From Gemmatimonadota bacterium (GTDB lineage: Bacteria > Latescibacterota > UBA2968): a stretch of 32,385 bases of DNA. Location: assembly GCA_028874765.1 (NCBI GenBank), contig JAPPIE010000083.1, forward strand, positions 1 to 32,385, given 5' to 3'. The stretch's first letter is position 1, and each line of letters starts with the position of its first letter. This document shows positions 24,491-32,385 of the stretch, piece by piece. Made by a program: the position numbers and the translations under genes. The notes under the pieces were generated by a model. That model was not told where the DNA came from and did not search any database. It saw only the letters and a list, made by a program, of their open reading frames with translations.

Positions 24491-25489
24491 ATGATGAAAA
24501 TCGGTATTATGGGCATGCACTACGGACATATAAGCGGTATGTTTCACTCGGCGGTCAACGCGCCAAATGGTGAAATCGTCGGCATTGTAGAATCCGATGA
24601 CGCACTTTGCAAGAAATATACCGCAGACCACAACATCACCCGCTTTGCCACACTTGAGCAGATGCTTGAAAAAGCAAAACCCGACCTGGTAATTGAGGGT
24701 CTCGAACATCACGAAAAAACGCCTGCCATCGAAACGTGTGCGGCAGCTGGCGTCCATATGCTACTCGACAAACCGCTCTGCCGAACGCAGGAAGAATTAC
24801 AACGCATCAAAACTGCTGTTGCAAAAAACAACATCAAACTTTCCACCTTTTTCACCTCTCGCAGTTATGGAGCCTTTATCGCATTGAGACAGGCGATTCA
24901 AAACGGCGATTTGGGTGACCTCGTAAGCCTCATCACCACACATCCGCACAAACTCGGCGTCAATCCCCCCGCACTCTACTTCGATGCTGACAAATATGTG
25001 GGTACATTCCACGATTTGGCAGGCCACGGCGTGGATCAAATTCGCTGGCTCACTGGCGCAGAATACACGGGTGTTCACGCGCTCGGCACACTCAAAAAAC
25101 ACATCGACACGGGCCTCACATTCGATCACGTCCAGGCTTCGTTTCAACTCGACAATGGCGCACTTGCCACCGCCACTGCCGATTGGCTCACCCCTAAAGA
25201 TGCGCGATCTTTTGGCGACACGCGATTCATTATTATGGGCACCGAAGGCTCGGCACACTTGCGCGCCTATGCCGACGATCACGTGCTCATTGTCTCCAAC
25301 AAATCGGGCACTTACGAACCCAAACTCCCGCCCTCAACCAATCACGCATTTGTTGAAAATATGATCGATGCACTCTCGCGTGGCGAAGAAAACTCGATCT
25401 CAACAGACGACACCCTCGCCGTTGCCAATGCCTGTATTACAGCCGAAGAATCGGCGAGAAAAGGTGGAAAATTTCTACCGATCAGATAG
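24491..25489 (+). CDS. Gfo/Idh/MocA family oxidoreductase
   Basis: A 332-residue NAD(P)-dependent oxidoreductase. The Rossmann start reads IGIMGMHYGHI instead of the common GxGxxGxxH. The catalytic lysine is K94 in LLDKPL (family EKP). The second catalytic region is HDLAGHGVDQIRWLTG, supplying a histidine. The C-terminal alpha/beta domain is present. Members oxidise or isomerise sugars, inositols or related polyols; the substrate here cannot be told. Two adjacent ATGs (24491, 24494) are possible, and AAGGA precedes both. It is 10 nt after the permease gene but has no evident functional tie to it. No plus-strand terminator is visible after it. Confidence 0.88.
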   Translation: MMKIGIMGMHYGHISGMFHSAVNAPNGEIVGIVESDDALCKKYTADHNITRFATLEQMLEKAKPDLVIEGLEHHEKTPAIETCAAAGVHMLLDKPLCRTQEELQRIKTAVAKNNIKLSTFFTSRSYGAFIALRQAIQNGDLGDLVSLITTHPHKLGVNPPALYFDADKYVGTFHDLAGHGVDQIRWLTGAEYTGVHALGTLKKHIDTGLTFDHVQASFQLDNGALATATADWLTPKDARSFGDTRFIIMGTEGSAHLRAYADDHVLIVSNKSGTYEPKLPPSTNHAFVENMIDALSRGEENSISTDDTLAVANACITAEESARKGGKFLPIR

Positions 25490-25499
25490 GGATGCATAC

Positions 25500-25532
25500 A
25501 AAAAAACAGTAGCAGGACGTTGCCTGCTACTG
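25500..25532 (-). terminator. Rho-independent terminator of the Rieske fusion gene
   Basis: A perfect 10-bp stem (CAGTAGCAGG 25507-25516 with CCTGCTACTG 25523-25532) encloses a 6-nt loop. Seven As lie at 25500-25506. Read on the minus strand this is a hairpin followed by seven Ts, about 36 nt after the stop at 25568. On the plus strand there is no T-run, so it should not terminate the oxidoreductase transcript efficiently. Confidence 0.85.
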
Positions 25533-25567
25533 CATGTTCAGCCCACTGCCTTCACCTGGCTCCTGTC

Positions 25568-27415
25568 CTAATTATCATCATCCCGCTCGCTTAGCAGTTC
25601 CCCGCGCTGCAGTCGCTCCGCGTTCTCCGTGGACCACAGAATCCCCTTCATCACCTTCTGGGCGGTAATATACCGGGTCGCCGCGAGCAGGTGCATACGC
25701 TTCTCCTCCGGATCGTCCGACAGATCGTAGTGTCGGAACGCCACTTCCAGCACCTGGAACATGTGCAGCTCTGCATCTTCGCGCAGCATAATATGGGCCA
25801 AAGTATGCCTGAGCTTCGTGATATCGTATCCTTCCTCCAGGTACTGGCTTACCAGCACCTCAGCCTCGAAGACCTTCTGGAAATCCGCAAATTCCTGTAG
25901 CCGGTCCAACATCTCGTCCTCAGACGCGAACGGCTCGTCCAGCCGCTGTCCTTCCCTGGGCAGACGGGCCGCTGGCATGTTGAGCCAGCGCAAATAGGTC
26001 ATAAACACAGCGCCGTGAAAAATGCCGCGCAAAAGCTCTTTGCTCGGCGCCAGGTGGAAAGCGCGATAGAGGGCATGGGCGTAAGAGTAAATATTCGCCA
26101 CATCGTGCCAGTCTCCCTCGTTCTTGAGATGGAATCGCGCCGTGCGGATGGCCCCGGCATAGGTCATCGCCCGGCAGATATCGGTGGGCTTCACACCCTC
26201 GCGCAGTTTATCTTCAATCTCGGCGACAATCGGCTCGAACTCCTCCTCCAGCAGCGTCTGCGTAAAAGCAGAAATATCCAGCGGTGCCTCATTCTCCTGG
26301 TTCGCTTCCCACATCTCGTCCAGACGGGTGAAAATATCTTCCAAGACCGGCACGCTGTCTTCCCACCGGGCGGTCTCCTCGTGTCGTTCTCTGCCCACTA
26401 AATCTACCACAATCGGTCTCAAAATTTCATTTGCCCCTTCCCAATCTACATAATCTAAGGCCTCGAACATCTTATTCGCGAAATCGAGCGCGTGACCGTC
26501 CCCGGTAAAATAAAAGTCCGTCGCCGTGGTAAAAACGATATCTGCAATCTCTTCAGATGAATATCCACGGTCGTACATGGTCATCAGAATACGCTGTGCA
26601 GCGCTGCTGCTGCGCTGATCTACCAGCCGCCGAAACCAGCGTTTGAGGGTCGCCAGGTCCGGTTCGTCCGATGTTTTGGGCAAAGGGAAACCCTGCCGCC
26701 GCGAACCTCCTGATGTGCGTCTGGAAATCTGCGTCAGCCCGTGAACCAAGAAAAGATTGTGGTCCTTCTCATCTACATCTTCCCACATATTTGCAGCCAA
26801 TGTTAAAATGGCCACCCCCGATGACCAACCCTCATTCGACTTATATGCTCCGTAAAAAAGTCCCTGCTGGATCATCTCCTGCGGCGTGGCACCCGCAGCC
26901 CTTAGCGCGGTAATCGCCTTGGCAATCAGGAGCGAGCTCCGATCTTTCAGACCTTGCTCAAGAATATATTTCCCCCGGTCAATCCGCCGACGTCTGGCCG
27001 CCTCTTTTTCGCCCGGCGCAAGTCCCACGTACAGACACCCGTCGTCTCGCACCTCCACGGGAAAGCTCTTCAGATCGTTTCCAGCACCGGAGGTTATGAA
27101 ACAGCCGCCCGTCTTAAGGTCGAACTCCCAGTGGTGCCAGTGACAGATCAGGACCCCGTCCCGAACACTGCCCTCGGACATCGGATATCCCATGTGCGGA
27201 CAGCGGTTATCTACCGCATTGAACTCCCCCTCGTAGCGGAAAACGGCGATGTGGGTGCCCTCCACCGTAAACGGCTTCCCTTCGCCTTCTTCAAAATCAT
27301 CAGCAGAGCACAATTTGTAATACACCAGATTGCTCGGATCCACCTCTGGAGAAACATCCAGGGTCATATCCCCGTCCTTGAGTCGTTCCTGGAAACTTTG
27401 AGTAGCAATAGCCAT
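25568..27415 (-). CDS. Rieske [2Fe-2S] domain fused to a large helical domain of unknown function
   Basis: A 615-residue cytosolic protein. Residues ~30-135 form a Rieske ferredoxin domain with cluster ligands C72 and H74 (CPHMG) and C91 and H94 (CHWHHWEF). A charged linker (EKEAARRRRIDRGK) leads into ~470 residues that are predicted helical and rich in His, Glu and Asp (for example LDFANKMFEALDY, ANIYSYAHALYRAFHL, LRGIFHGAVFMTYLRWL). I do not recognise this part with certainty; a resemblance to questin-oxidase-like (DUF4243) proteins is possible. Rieske domains pass electrons, so an oxygenase or redox role is plausible but unproven. The ATG at 27415 is chosen because GAGGAGG lies 7 nt before it; the ATG at 27421 touches that site. 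The gene stands alone with its own promoter and terminator. Confidence 0.82.
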   Translation of the reverse strand: MAIATQSFQERLKDGDMTLDVSPEVDPSNLVYYKLCSADDFEEGEGKPFTVEGTHIAVFRYEGEFNAVDNRCPHMGYPMSEGSVRDGVLICHWHHWEFDLKTGGCFITSGAGNDLKSFPVEVRDDGCLYVGLAPGEKEAARRRRIDRGKYILEQGLKDRSSLLIAKAITALRAAGATPQEMIQQGLFYGAYKSNEGWSSGVAILTLAANMWEDVDEKDHNLFLVHGLTQISRRTSGGSRRQGFPLPKTSDEPDLATLKRWFRRLVDQRSSSAAQRILMTMYDRGYSSEEIADIVFTTATDFYFTGDGHALDFANKMFEALDYVDWEGANEILRPIVVDLVGRERHEETARWEDSVPVLEDIFTRLDEMWEANQENEAPLDISAFTQTLLEEEFEPIVAEIEDKLREGVKPTDICRAMTYAGAIRTARFHLKNEGDWHDVANIYSYAHALYRAFHLAPSKELLRGIFHGAVFMTYLRWLNMPAARLPREGQRLDEPFASEDEMLDRLQEFADFQKVFEAEVLVSQYLEEGYDITKLRHTLAHIMLREDAELHMFQVLEVAFRHYDLSDDPEEKRMHLLAATRYITAQKVMKGILWSTENAERLQRGELLSERDDDN

Positions 27416-27462
27416 AACCATACCTCCTCAAAATAATGGCCCAATTTTACGATTTAATAGAA

Positions 27463-27491
27463 AATATACTGCAATTGTAATACGTGGTCAA
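27463..27491 (-). promoter_or_regulatory. Promoter of the Rieske fusion gene
   Basis: On the minus strand TTGACC (27491-27486) and TATATT (27468-27463) are separated by exactly 17 bp. The predicted start near 27456 leaves a leader of about 41 nt. Both hexamers are identical to those of the lepA promoter. Confidence 0.7.
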
Positions 27492-27536
27492 TTGCATCTA
27501 CCTGCGGACACCTCGCTCCTTTCACCCAAAAAACAA

Positions 27537-27565
27537 TTGACAGGTGCTCTCCATCGGCTTATTAT
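27537..27565 (+). promoter_or_regulatory. Promoter of the ATP-grasp/alpha-E operon
   Basis: A consensus TTGACA (27537-27542) and a near-consensus TATTAT (27560-27565) are separated by 17 bp. The predicted start is near 27572, about 43 nt before the ATG. About 45 bp separate this -35 from that of the divergent Rieske gene. It is the strongest-looking promoter in the window. Confidence 0.72.
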
Positions 27566-27614
27566 TTTTTTTCGCCACGTCACATAAGTCATTCTTTCGC
27601 TGGATGGTGAACAC

Positions 27615-29096
27615 ATGGACTTCTCATCTTATGAACTCAGCGGATTTTACGACGAACTCTTTGAATCTCCGAACAGTCCCCATCCCGGCGCGCGAGTACT
27701 CCTCGAAAAACTCGGCGAACTCTCCAAAGACGAACTCCAAAAACGCCATCAAGCCGCCGAACTGGCCTTGATGAACATGGGCATCACGTTCAACGTGTAT
27801 GGCAGCGAAGCCGGCGTTGAAAAAATTTTTCCCTTTGACATCATTCCGCGTATCATTTCTCATACCGATTGGACATACATTGAAAAGGGCCTCGTGCAGC
27901 GCATCCAGGCCCTCAATCTGTTTCTCTGCGACATCTACGCCGATCAAAAAATCCTCAAAGACGGCATCATTCCCCGCTACGTCATTGATACAGCTAAAGA
28001 ATTCCTGAAACCCTGCATTGGCCTTTCGCCGCCCAAAGATGTGTGGTGTCACATTTCCGGCATTGACCTCGTGCGCGATAAAGACGGTCAGTTTTACGTC
28101 CTCGAAGACAACCTGCGCTGTCCTTCGGGCGTGTCTTATGTGCTTGAAAATCGCGAGGTTCTCAAACGCATATTCCCGGAAGTATTTGAAGCTTCTCATG
28201 TGCGACACGTCGATGACTATCCCGCTCAATTGCTCAACACATTGCGTTCTCTATCTCCTTCCCATGTCACATCGCCAACGGTCGTTTTACTCACACCCGG
28301 CATCTACAACTCGGCCTATTTTGAGCATGCCTTTCTCGCCCAACAAATGGGTGTCGAATTGGTCGAAGGACGAGACCTCGTCGTTGCCGATGGCTCTGTG
28401 GCGATGCGAACGACCCGCGGATTTCAACGCATCGACGTTATTTATCGGCGCATTGATGCCGAATTTCTCGATCCAGCAGTCTTTCGCCCCGATTCTATGT
28501 TGGGCGTACCCGGACTCATGGAGGTCTATAAAAATGGTCAGGTCGCCATTGCGAATGCGCCCGGCACAGGTGTTGCCGACGACAAGGTCGTATATGCTTA
28601 TGTGCCGCAGATCATCAAATATTATCTCAACGAAGACATCCTGCTGCCCAATGTGCCCACTTATGTTTGTTGGGAAGACGACCAGCGCCAGCATGTACTC
28701 GAAAACCTGGACACCCTTGTGGTCAAAGCCGCCAATGAGTCGGGTGGATACGGCATGCTCATTGGCGTAAATTCCACACGATCCGAACGCGAAGACTTTG
28801 CCAACCGCATAACCCAAAACCCACGCAATTATATTGCACAGCCCACCATTGCACTCTCGCGAAGCCCTATTCTGGTAGATGACCACTTTGAAGGCAGGCA
28901 TGTCGATTTGCGGCCCTATGTCCTCTACAATGGCGAAGATATTTATGTCTTGCCCGGAGGACTCACGCGCGTGGCATTAAAAAAAGGATCTCTGGTCGTC
29001 AACTCTTCGCAAGGCGGGGGTAGCAAAGACACCTGGGTATTATACGATAGTGACGATCCATTTGTCCCGTCCAGGTACCTTTCACAAACGCACTAA
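27615..29096 (+). CDS. Circularly permuted ATP-grasp protein 1 (DUF404/DUF407), residues intact
   Basis: A 493-residue member of the permuted ATP-grasp family predicted to form peptide or amide bonds through an acyl-phosphate. Typical features are [20 protein letters not shown] (E164 and N166), [17 protein letters not shown] (K371 and the glycine loop), [10 protein letters not shown] (D431, R433), [11 protein letters not shown], and the closing [13 protein letters not shown] (464-476). All the residues expected for nucleotide and magnesium binding in this family appear present. It is first in the operon. The family is usually found with alpha-E and transglutaminase genes, as here. The product is unknown; a short amino-acid tag or peptide is the general prediction. 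Confidence 0.92.
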   Translation: MDFSSYELSGFYDELFESPNSPHPGARVLLEKLGELSKDELQKRHQAAELALMNMGITFNVYGSEAGVEKIFPFDIIPRIISHTDWTYIEKGLVQRIQALNLFLCDIYADQKILKDGIIPRYVIDTAKEFLKPCIGLSPPKDVWCHISGIDLVRDKDGQFYVLEDNLRCPSGVSYVLENREVLKRIFPEVFEASHVRHVDDYPAQLLNTLRSLSPSHVTSPTVVLLTPGIYNSAYFEHAFLAQQMGVELVEGRDLVVADGSVAMRTTRGFQRIDVIYRRIDAEFLDPAVFRPDSMLGVPGLMEVYKNGQVAIANAPGTGVADDKVVYAYVPQIIKYYLNEDILLPNVPTYVCWEDDQRQHVLENLDTLVVKAANESGGYGMLIGVNSTRSEREDFANRITQNPRNYIAQPTIALSRSPILVDDHFEGRHVDLRPYVLYNGEDIYVLPGGLTRVALKKGSLVVNSSQGGGSKDTWVLYDSDDPFVPSRYLSQTH

Positions 29097-29111
29097 CGCA
29101 CGAGTCATATT

Positions 29112-30071
29112 ATGTTAAGCCGCGCAGCAGAATCCATTTACTGGATGAGCCGTTATCTTGAACGCGCCGAAAATGTCGCCCGCTTTATCGAGGTCAATTG
29201 CCACTTGATGCTCGACTTACCCGTTGAAGCCAAAGGACAGTGGGAACCGCTTGTGCTCACCACAGGTGATCAGCACCTGTTCTACGAAAACTACGCAACG
29301 GACAATCAAGCCAACGTCATCGACTTCCTGACATTTAGTCCCGTAAATCCCAACTCCATTCTCTCCTGCTTGCAAAACGCCCGCGAAAATGCGCGTTCTA
29401 TCCGAGAAATTATTTCAACGGAAATGTGGGAACAGATTAACAAATTCTACTTGCAGGTGCAAAACATCGACAAACCCCAGGCACAGGATGCTCCTCATGC
29501 CTACTTTACAGATATCATCATGGCCAGTCACCTGTTCACAGGCATTCAGCGCAACACCATGTCTCACAATGAAGCATGGCAATTTGCTCGACTGGGTCGG
29601 GACTTAGAACGCGCCGATAAAACCTCGCGCATCCTCGATGTCAAATACTTTTTTTTATTACCCGAAGTTGATGATGTGGGCACGCCCTTTGACGATATCC
29701 AGTGGGCGGCATTGCTCAAATCTGCCAGTGCCCTCGAAATGTATCGCAAACAATTCGGACCTATCGAACCCCACAATGTGGTCGATTTCTTGATCTTAAA
29801 TCGCGAATTTCCCCGCGCCATTCGATACTGTCTTTTCGGGGCCAATCAATCGTTGCGCACCATATCAGGTACACCCGAAGGCTCTTTCCAAAACACATCC
29901 GAACAAGTACTGGGGCGCCTGCTCGCCGAACTGGATTACACCAGTATCGATGAAATCATTTCGCAGGGCCTGCACGAATACCTCGACGCATTTCAAACGC
30001 GACTCAACCAGCTTGACAACGCAATTTTCGAAACCTTCTTCGCAACTTCGCCCTCCTCCACGACCGTCTGA
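29112..30071 (+). CDS. Alpha-E domain protein (DUF403)
   Basis: A 319-residue all-helical protein starting MLSRAAESIYWMSRYLERAEN, the hallmark of alpha-E proteins. It keeps a second charged helix, FARLGRDLERADKTSRILD, and a late motif, NREFPRAIRYCL. Alpha-E domains have no proven activity. They are found almost only with permuted ATP-grasp proteins, sometimes fused to them, and may bind the substrate or carry it. The gene begins 15 nt after ATP-grasp 1 and lies before ATP-grasp 2. Confidence 0.92.
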   Translation: MLSRAAESIYWMSRYLERAENVARFIEVNCHLMLDLPVEAKGQWEPLVLTTGDQHLFYENYATDNQANVIDFLTFSPVNPNSILSCLQNARENARSIREIISTEMWEQINKFYLQVQNIDKPQAQDAPHAYFTDIIMASHLFTGIQRNTMSHNEAWQFARLGRDLERADKTSRILDVKYFFLLPEVDDVGTPFDDIQWAALLKSASALEMYRKQFGPIEPHNVVDFLILNREFPRAIRYCLFGANQSLRTISGTPEGSFQNTSEQVLGRLLAELDYTSIDEIISQGLHEYLDAFQTRLNQLDNAIFETFFATSPSSTTV

Positions 30072-30107
30072 AATCTTCCTCTTTTTTTGTTGTACGGGGA
30101 ATCAGCC

Positions 30108-31601
30108 TTGTCCAAAACCCCATCTAAAATTGCCGATATTATGCCCGAAGGGTACGCCCCTGCCCCCGGTTCTTACGACGAAATGTGGGATCAAAAAGAC
30201 GGGGTGCGCGCCCATTGGCATCCCTTTTTTTCAGCAATAGAACGCATGGGCAGCAAAGAACTGGCACGCCGCGACCAGGAAGCGCGACTATTGCTGCGCG
30301 AAAACGGCGTTACGTATAACGTACCCGACAATCCCGATGGCTTGCATCGCCCTCGGGAACTCGATCCCATCCCCCTCCTGCTTCAGGCAAATGACTGGAC
30401 CCATATAGCGCGAGGAGTATCCCAACGCGCCGAATTACTCAACCTCGTGCTCAAAGACATCTACGGTCCCCAAACACTCATCCGAGAGGGCCTTTTACCC
30501 TTTGAACCCATCTACAATCACGCGGGTTTTTTGAGATCCTGCAAAGATGTCTTTTTGCCTGCTGAACATCAATTGCGCATCTATGCCGCCAATCTCGCGC
30601 GAGGACCCGATGGACAAATGTGGGTTTTGTACGACCACACACAGGCACCTTCGGGCCTGGGATACGCGCTCGAAAACAGAACCGCGATGTCGCGCATTAT
30701 GCCCACCTTGTTCAACGACTGCAATGTGCGGCGTCTGGCCGATTTTTTTCGCACCTTTCAATCTGGCCTGTCTGAAATTGCGCCTCACAACAAAGAAAAC
30801 CCCCGGATCGTCGTACTGACCCCGGGACCTTTTAACACCACCTATTTTGAGCATGCATATCTCTCAGCTTATCTGGGTTATACCCTTGTGCAAGGCGATA
30901 ACCTCATCGTGCGCGACGGGCGCGTGTGGCTCAAATCCATCGATGGCTTGCATCCCGTTGATATCATTTTGCGCCGCATCAATGACGATTTTTGCGACCC
31001 ATTGGAACTCTACGAAGAATCGCTACTCGGCGTTGCCGGGCTACTCGATGCCGTGCGAAATGGGCACGTTGCCATTGCCAATCCTCTGGGCAGTAGCGTA
31101 CTCGAAAATCCGGGCTTGATGCCTTTTTTGCCCGGCATTGCGCGACACTTGCTGGACGAAGACCTCATCCTGCCCTCGGTAGCCACCTGGTGGTGCGGAC
31201 AAGCGCGAGAAATGAACTACGTACTCGACCATCTCGACAGTCTGGTTCTCTGTCCAATTGATCAGCAATCAGCTATTCCCCGCGTCTTCGGCGCCTTGCT
31301 CAGCCGCGCCGAGCGCGAAGTCTGGCGCGATCGCATCAGGGCAAATCCCACCCGTTACGCAGGCCAAGAACAAGTCAGCTTTGCAACAGCGCCTTCCCTG
31401 ATCAACGGGCATCTCGAATCTCGCTATACCACCCTCACAGCCTTTGCAGTCTCCCACCAAAATACATACTCGGTAATGCCTGGAGGCCTCACGCGCAGCG
31501 CACCCGAACGCGACAATTTTGTCGTTCCTACGCATACGTTTGTACACAGCAAAGACACCTGGGTGATTGACGGTCTCCCACACCGGAACTTTGGCACATG
31601 A
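30108..31601 (+). CDS. Circularly permuted ATP-grasp protein 2, nucleotide site degenerate
   Basis: A 497-residue paralogue of the gene at 27615, aligning end to end by eye. It carries VLYDHTQAPSGLGYALENR, the form I associate with the ATP-grasp half of larger ATP-grasp/alpha-E fusion proteins. Compared with paralogue 1, E164 and N166 correspond to Tyr175 and His177. The lysine and glycine loop ([13 protein letters not shown]) becomes LVLCPIDQQSAIPRVFG. DLRP becomes a Thr-Leu-Thr stretch, and the SSQGGG motif is lost, although PGGLTR and SKDTWV remain. It may be a non-catalytic partner of paralogue 1. The start is set at TTG 30108 (GGGGA upstream); another TTG at 30087 and an ATG at 30141 are alternatives. 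Confidence 0.85.
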   Translation: MSKTPSKIADIMPEGYAPAPGSYDEMWDQKDGVRAHWHPFFSAIERMGSKELARRDQEARLLLRENGVTYNVPDNPDGLHRPRELDPIPLLLQANDWTHIARGVSQRAELLNLVLKDIYGPQTLIREGLLPFEPIYNHAGFLRSCKDVFLPAEHQLRIYAANLARGPDGQMWVLYDHTQAPSGLGYALENRTAMSRIMPTLFNDCNVRRLADFFRTFQSGLSEIAPHNKENPRIVVLTPGPFNTTYFEHAYLSAYLGYTLVQGDNLIVRDGRVWLKSIDGLHPVDIILRRINDDFCDPLELYEESLLGVAGLLDAVRNGHVAIANPLGSSVLENPGLMPFLPGIARHLLDEDLILPSVATWWCGQAREMNYVLDHLDSLVLCPIDQQSAIPRVFGALLSRAEREVWRDRIRANPTRYAGQEQVSFATAPSLINGHLESRYTTLTAFAVSHQNTYSVMPGGLTRSAPERDNFVVPTHTFVHSKDTWVIDGLPHRNFGT

Positions 31602-32385
31602 ATTATCGCATCACACATCAGAGCCACTACGAATATGCAGAGACCGTGAGCCTGTCTCACAATCAAGCCCGATTGAGCCCGCGCAGTTTTTTCAATCAGA
31701 CATGCATGAATAGCCACATCACCATCAATCCACAGCCAGCATCTTTTCGCGAGCGAAAAGATTTTTTTGGCAATCGCACCGCCTATTTTTCCATCGAACA
31801 ACCCCACAATATCCTTTCAGTCACAGCAGAAAGCGATGTGCATATCGTATCGCAAACCCAATTGACCAGCGATATGCCCTGGGAAACTGTGTATCACATC
31901 CTCAAAACCACAACCGATCCCAACCTTCTTTCAGTGCGCCAATTTGTACTCGACTCCCCCAAAGTATCTACCGCCCCCGAGTTGACAAGATATGCAGAAC
32001 CGTCATTTTCTAAAGACCGTCCCTTTATAGAAGCGGTTAGCGACCTCACCCAACGCATCTACAACGACTTTGAATACGTACCTGGATTCACCACCATATC
32101 CACACCATTATCCGATGTATTCAAACACCGCAAAGGCGTGTGCCAGGACTTTGCCCACCTGGCCATCGGTTGCCTCCGCGCTATGGGTCTGGCCGCACGC
32201 TATATCAGCGGCTATCTCGAGACCCTGCCCTCCCCTGGAACAGATTACCTGATTGGCGCAGATGCCTCCCATGCCTGGTTCTCTGTTTACCTGCCCAATC
32301 ACGGCTGGATCGACTTTGATCCGACCAACAATCTCATGCCCGATGACCGGCACGTCACCGTATCCTGGGGCCGTGACTTTGCCGA
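31598..32385 (+). CDS. Transglutaminase-like protease with bacterial N-terminal domain, 3' end cut by window edge
   Basis: An open frame of at least 262 codons starts at ATG 31598, overlapping the ATP-grasp 2 stop (ATGA), and runs off the right edge. Residues ~1-80 form the bacterial transglutaminase-like N-terminal region (MNYRITHQSHYEYAETVSLSHN). The transglutaminase core shows the triad Cys182 (KGVCQDFAH), His225 (SHAWFSVYLP) and Asp241 (DFDPTNN). There is no signal peptide, so it should be cytosolic. In this gene context the enzyme is predicted to act as a peptidase that trims or releases the peptide made by the ATP-grasp partner. Little appears to be missing after the core. Confidence 0.92.
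   Translation, partial: MNYRITHQSHYEYAETVSLSHNQARLSPRSFFNQTCMNSHITINPQPASFRERKDFFGNRTAYFSIEQPHNILSVTAESDVHIVSQTQLTSDMPWETVYHILKTTTDPNLLSVRQFVLDSPKVSTAPELTRYAEPSFSKDRPFIEAVSDLTQRIYNDFEYVPGFTTISTPLSDVFKHRKGVCQDFAHLAIGCLRAMGLAARYISGYLETLPSPGTDYLIGADASHAWFSVYLPNHGWIDFDPTNNLMPDDRHVTVSWGRDFA

Noticed and set aside
25500-25532. Hairpin as terminator for the plus-strand oxidoreductase gene
   Set aside because: The run of seven As precedes the hairpin on the plus strand and no T-run follows, so it fits the minus-strand gene only.
25568-27415. Rieske gene as recently acquired DNA on the basis of base composition
   Set aside because: Several stretches look GC-rich by eye, but parts of radA are similar, and no mobile element or flanking repeat is present.
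28287-28901. 204-codon minus-strand open frame inside ATP-grasp 1
   Set aside because: It is a shadow of a conserved coding region; low stop density comes from codon bias.

Overview
The window reads as chromosome from a free-living Gram-negative bacterium of moderate GC. The signs are a Wza-type outer-membrane polysaccharide exporter, a candidate lipoprotein and signal peptidase I. The mix of genes (NHL/VCBS exported protein, a short MetE-like protein, a GldA/GldF-like ABC pair, MoxR-DUF58, Gfo/Idh oxidoreductase, Rieske fusion, permuted ATP-grasp/alpha-E/transglutaminase) resembles uncultured FCB-type or Latescibacterota/Poribacteria-like genomes. That placement is an impression, not something the sequence proves. 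There is no rRNA, tRNA, transposon or CRISPR array.

Left block (1-10418, all minus strand). A string of tightly spaced genes runs leftwards from a promoter near 10599-10571: lepA, lepB, hemW, thrB, wza-like, wzz-like and a short MetE-like gene. Most junctions are 4-nt overlaps or abutting ends. An exported NHL-ASH-VCBS protein follows and runs off the left edge; it may have its own leaderless promoter. Translation GTPase, protein export, radical SAM, threonine synthesis and polysaccharide export genes thus share one probable transcript.

Middle block (10777-25489, all plus strand). A divergent promoter drives yicC-gmk-rpoZ-coaBC, a common bacterial order. A family 4 uracil-DNA glycosylase, dnaB and radA follow, then a KptA/Tpt1-like RNA 2'-phosphotransferase and a diadenylate cyclase of the DacZ-like (not DisA-like) architecture. 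Beyond two short tandem-repeat spacers come a GT-C membrane glycosyltransferase, a TPR lipoprotein, MoxR ATPase, DUF58 protein, an ABC ATPase and permease of the GldA/GldF type, and a Gfo/Idh/MocA oxidoreductase.

Right block (25499-32385). A monocistronic minus-strand gene with a clear promoter and terminator encodes a Rieske domain fused to a ~470-residue helical region of unknown function. Divergent from it, a near-consensus promoter drives permuted ATP-grasp 1, alpha-E, permuted ATP-grasp 2 and a transglutaminase-like protease cut by the right edge. This last cluster matches the predicted peptide-ligase/peptidase systems known from comparative genomics but not well understood biochemically. 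The second ATP-grasp lacks most of the nucleotide-binding residues kept by the first.

The most interesting points are the permuted ATP-grasp/alpha-E system with one apparently degenerate ligase, the Rieske-helical fusion, the radA-kptA-diadenylate cyclase group, the altered CoaC active site, and paired divergent promoters sharing a 10-mer.
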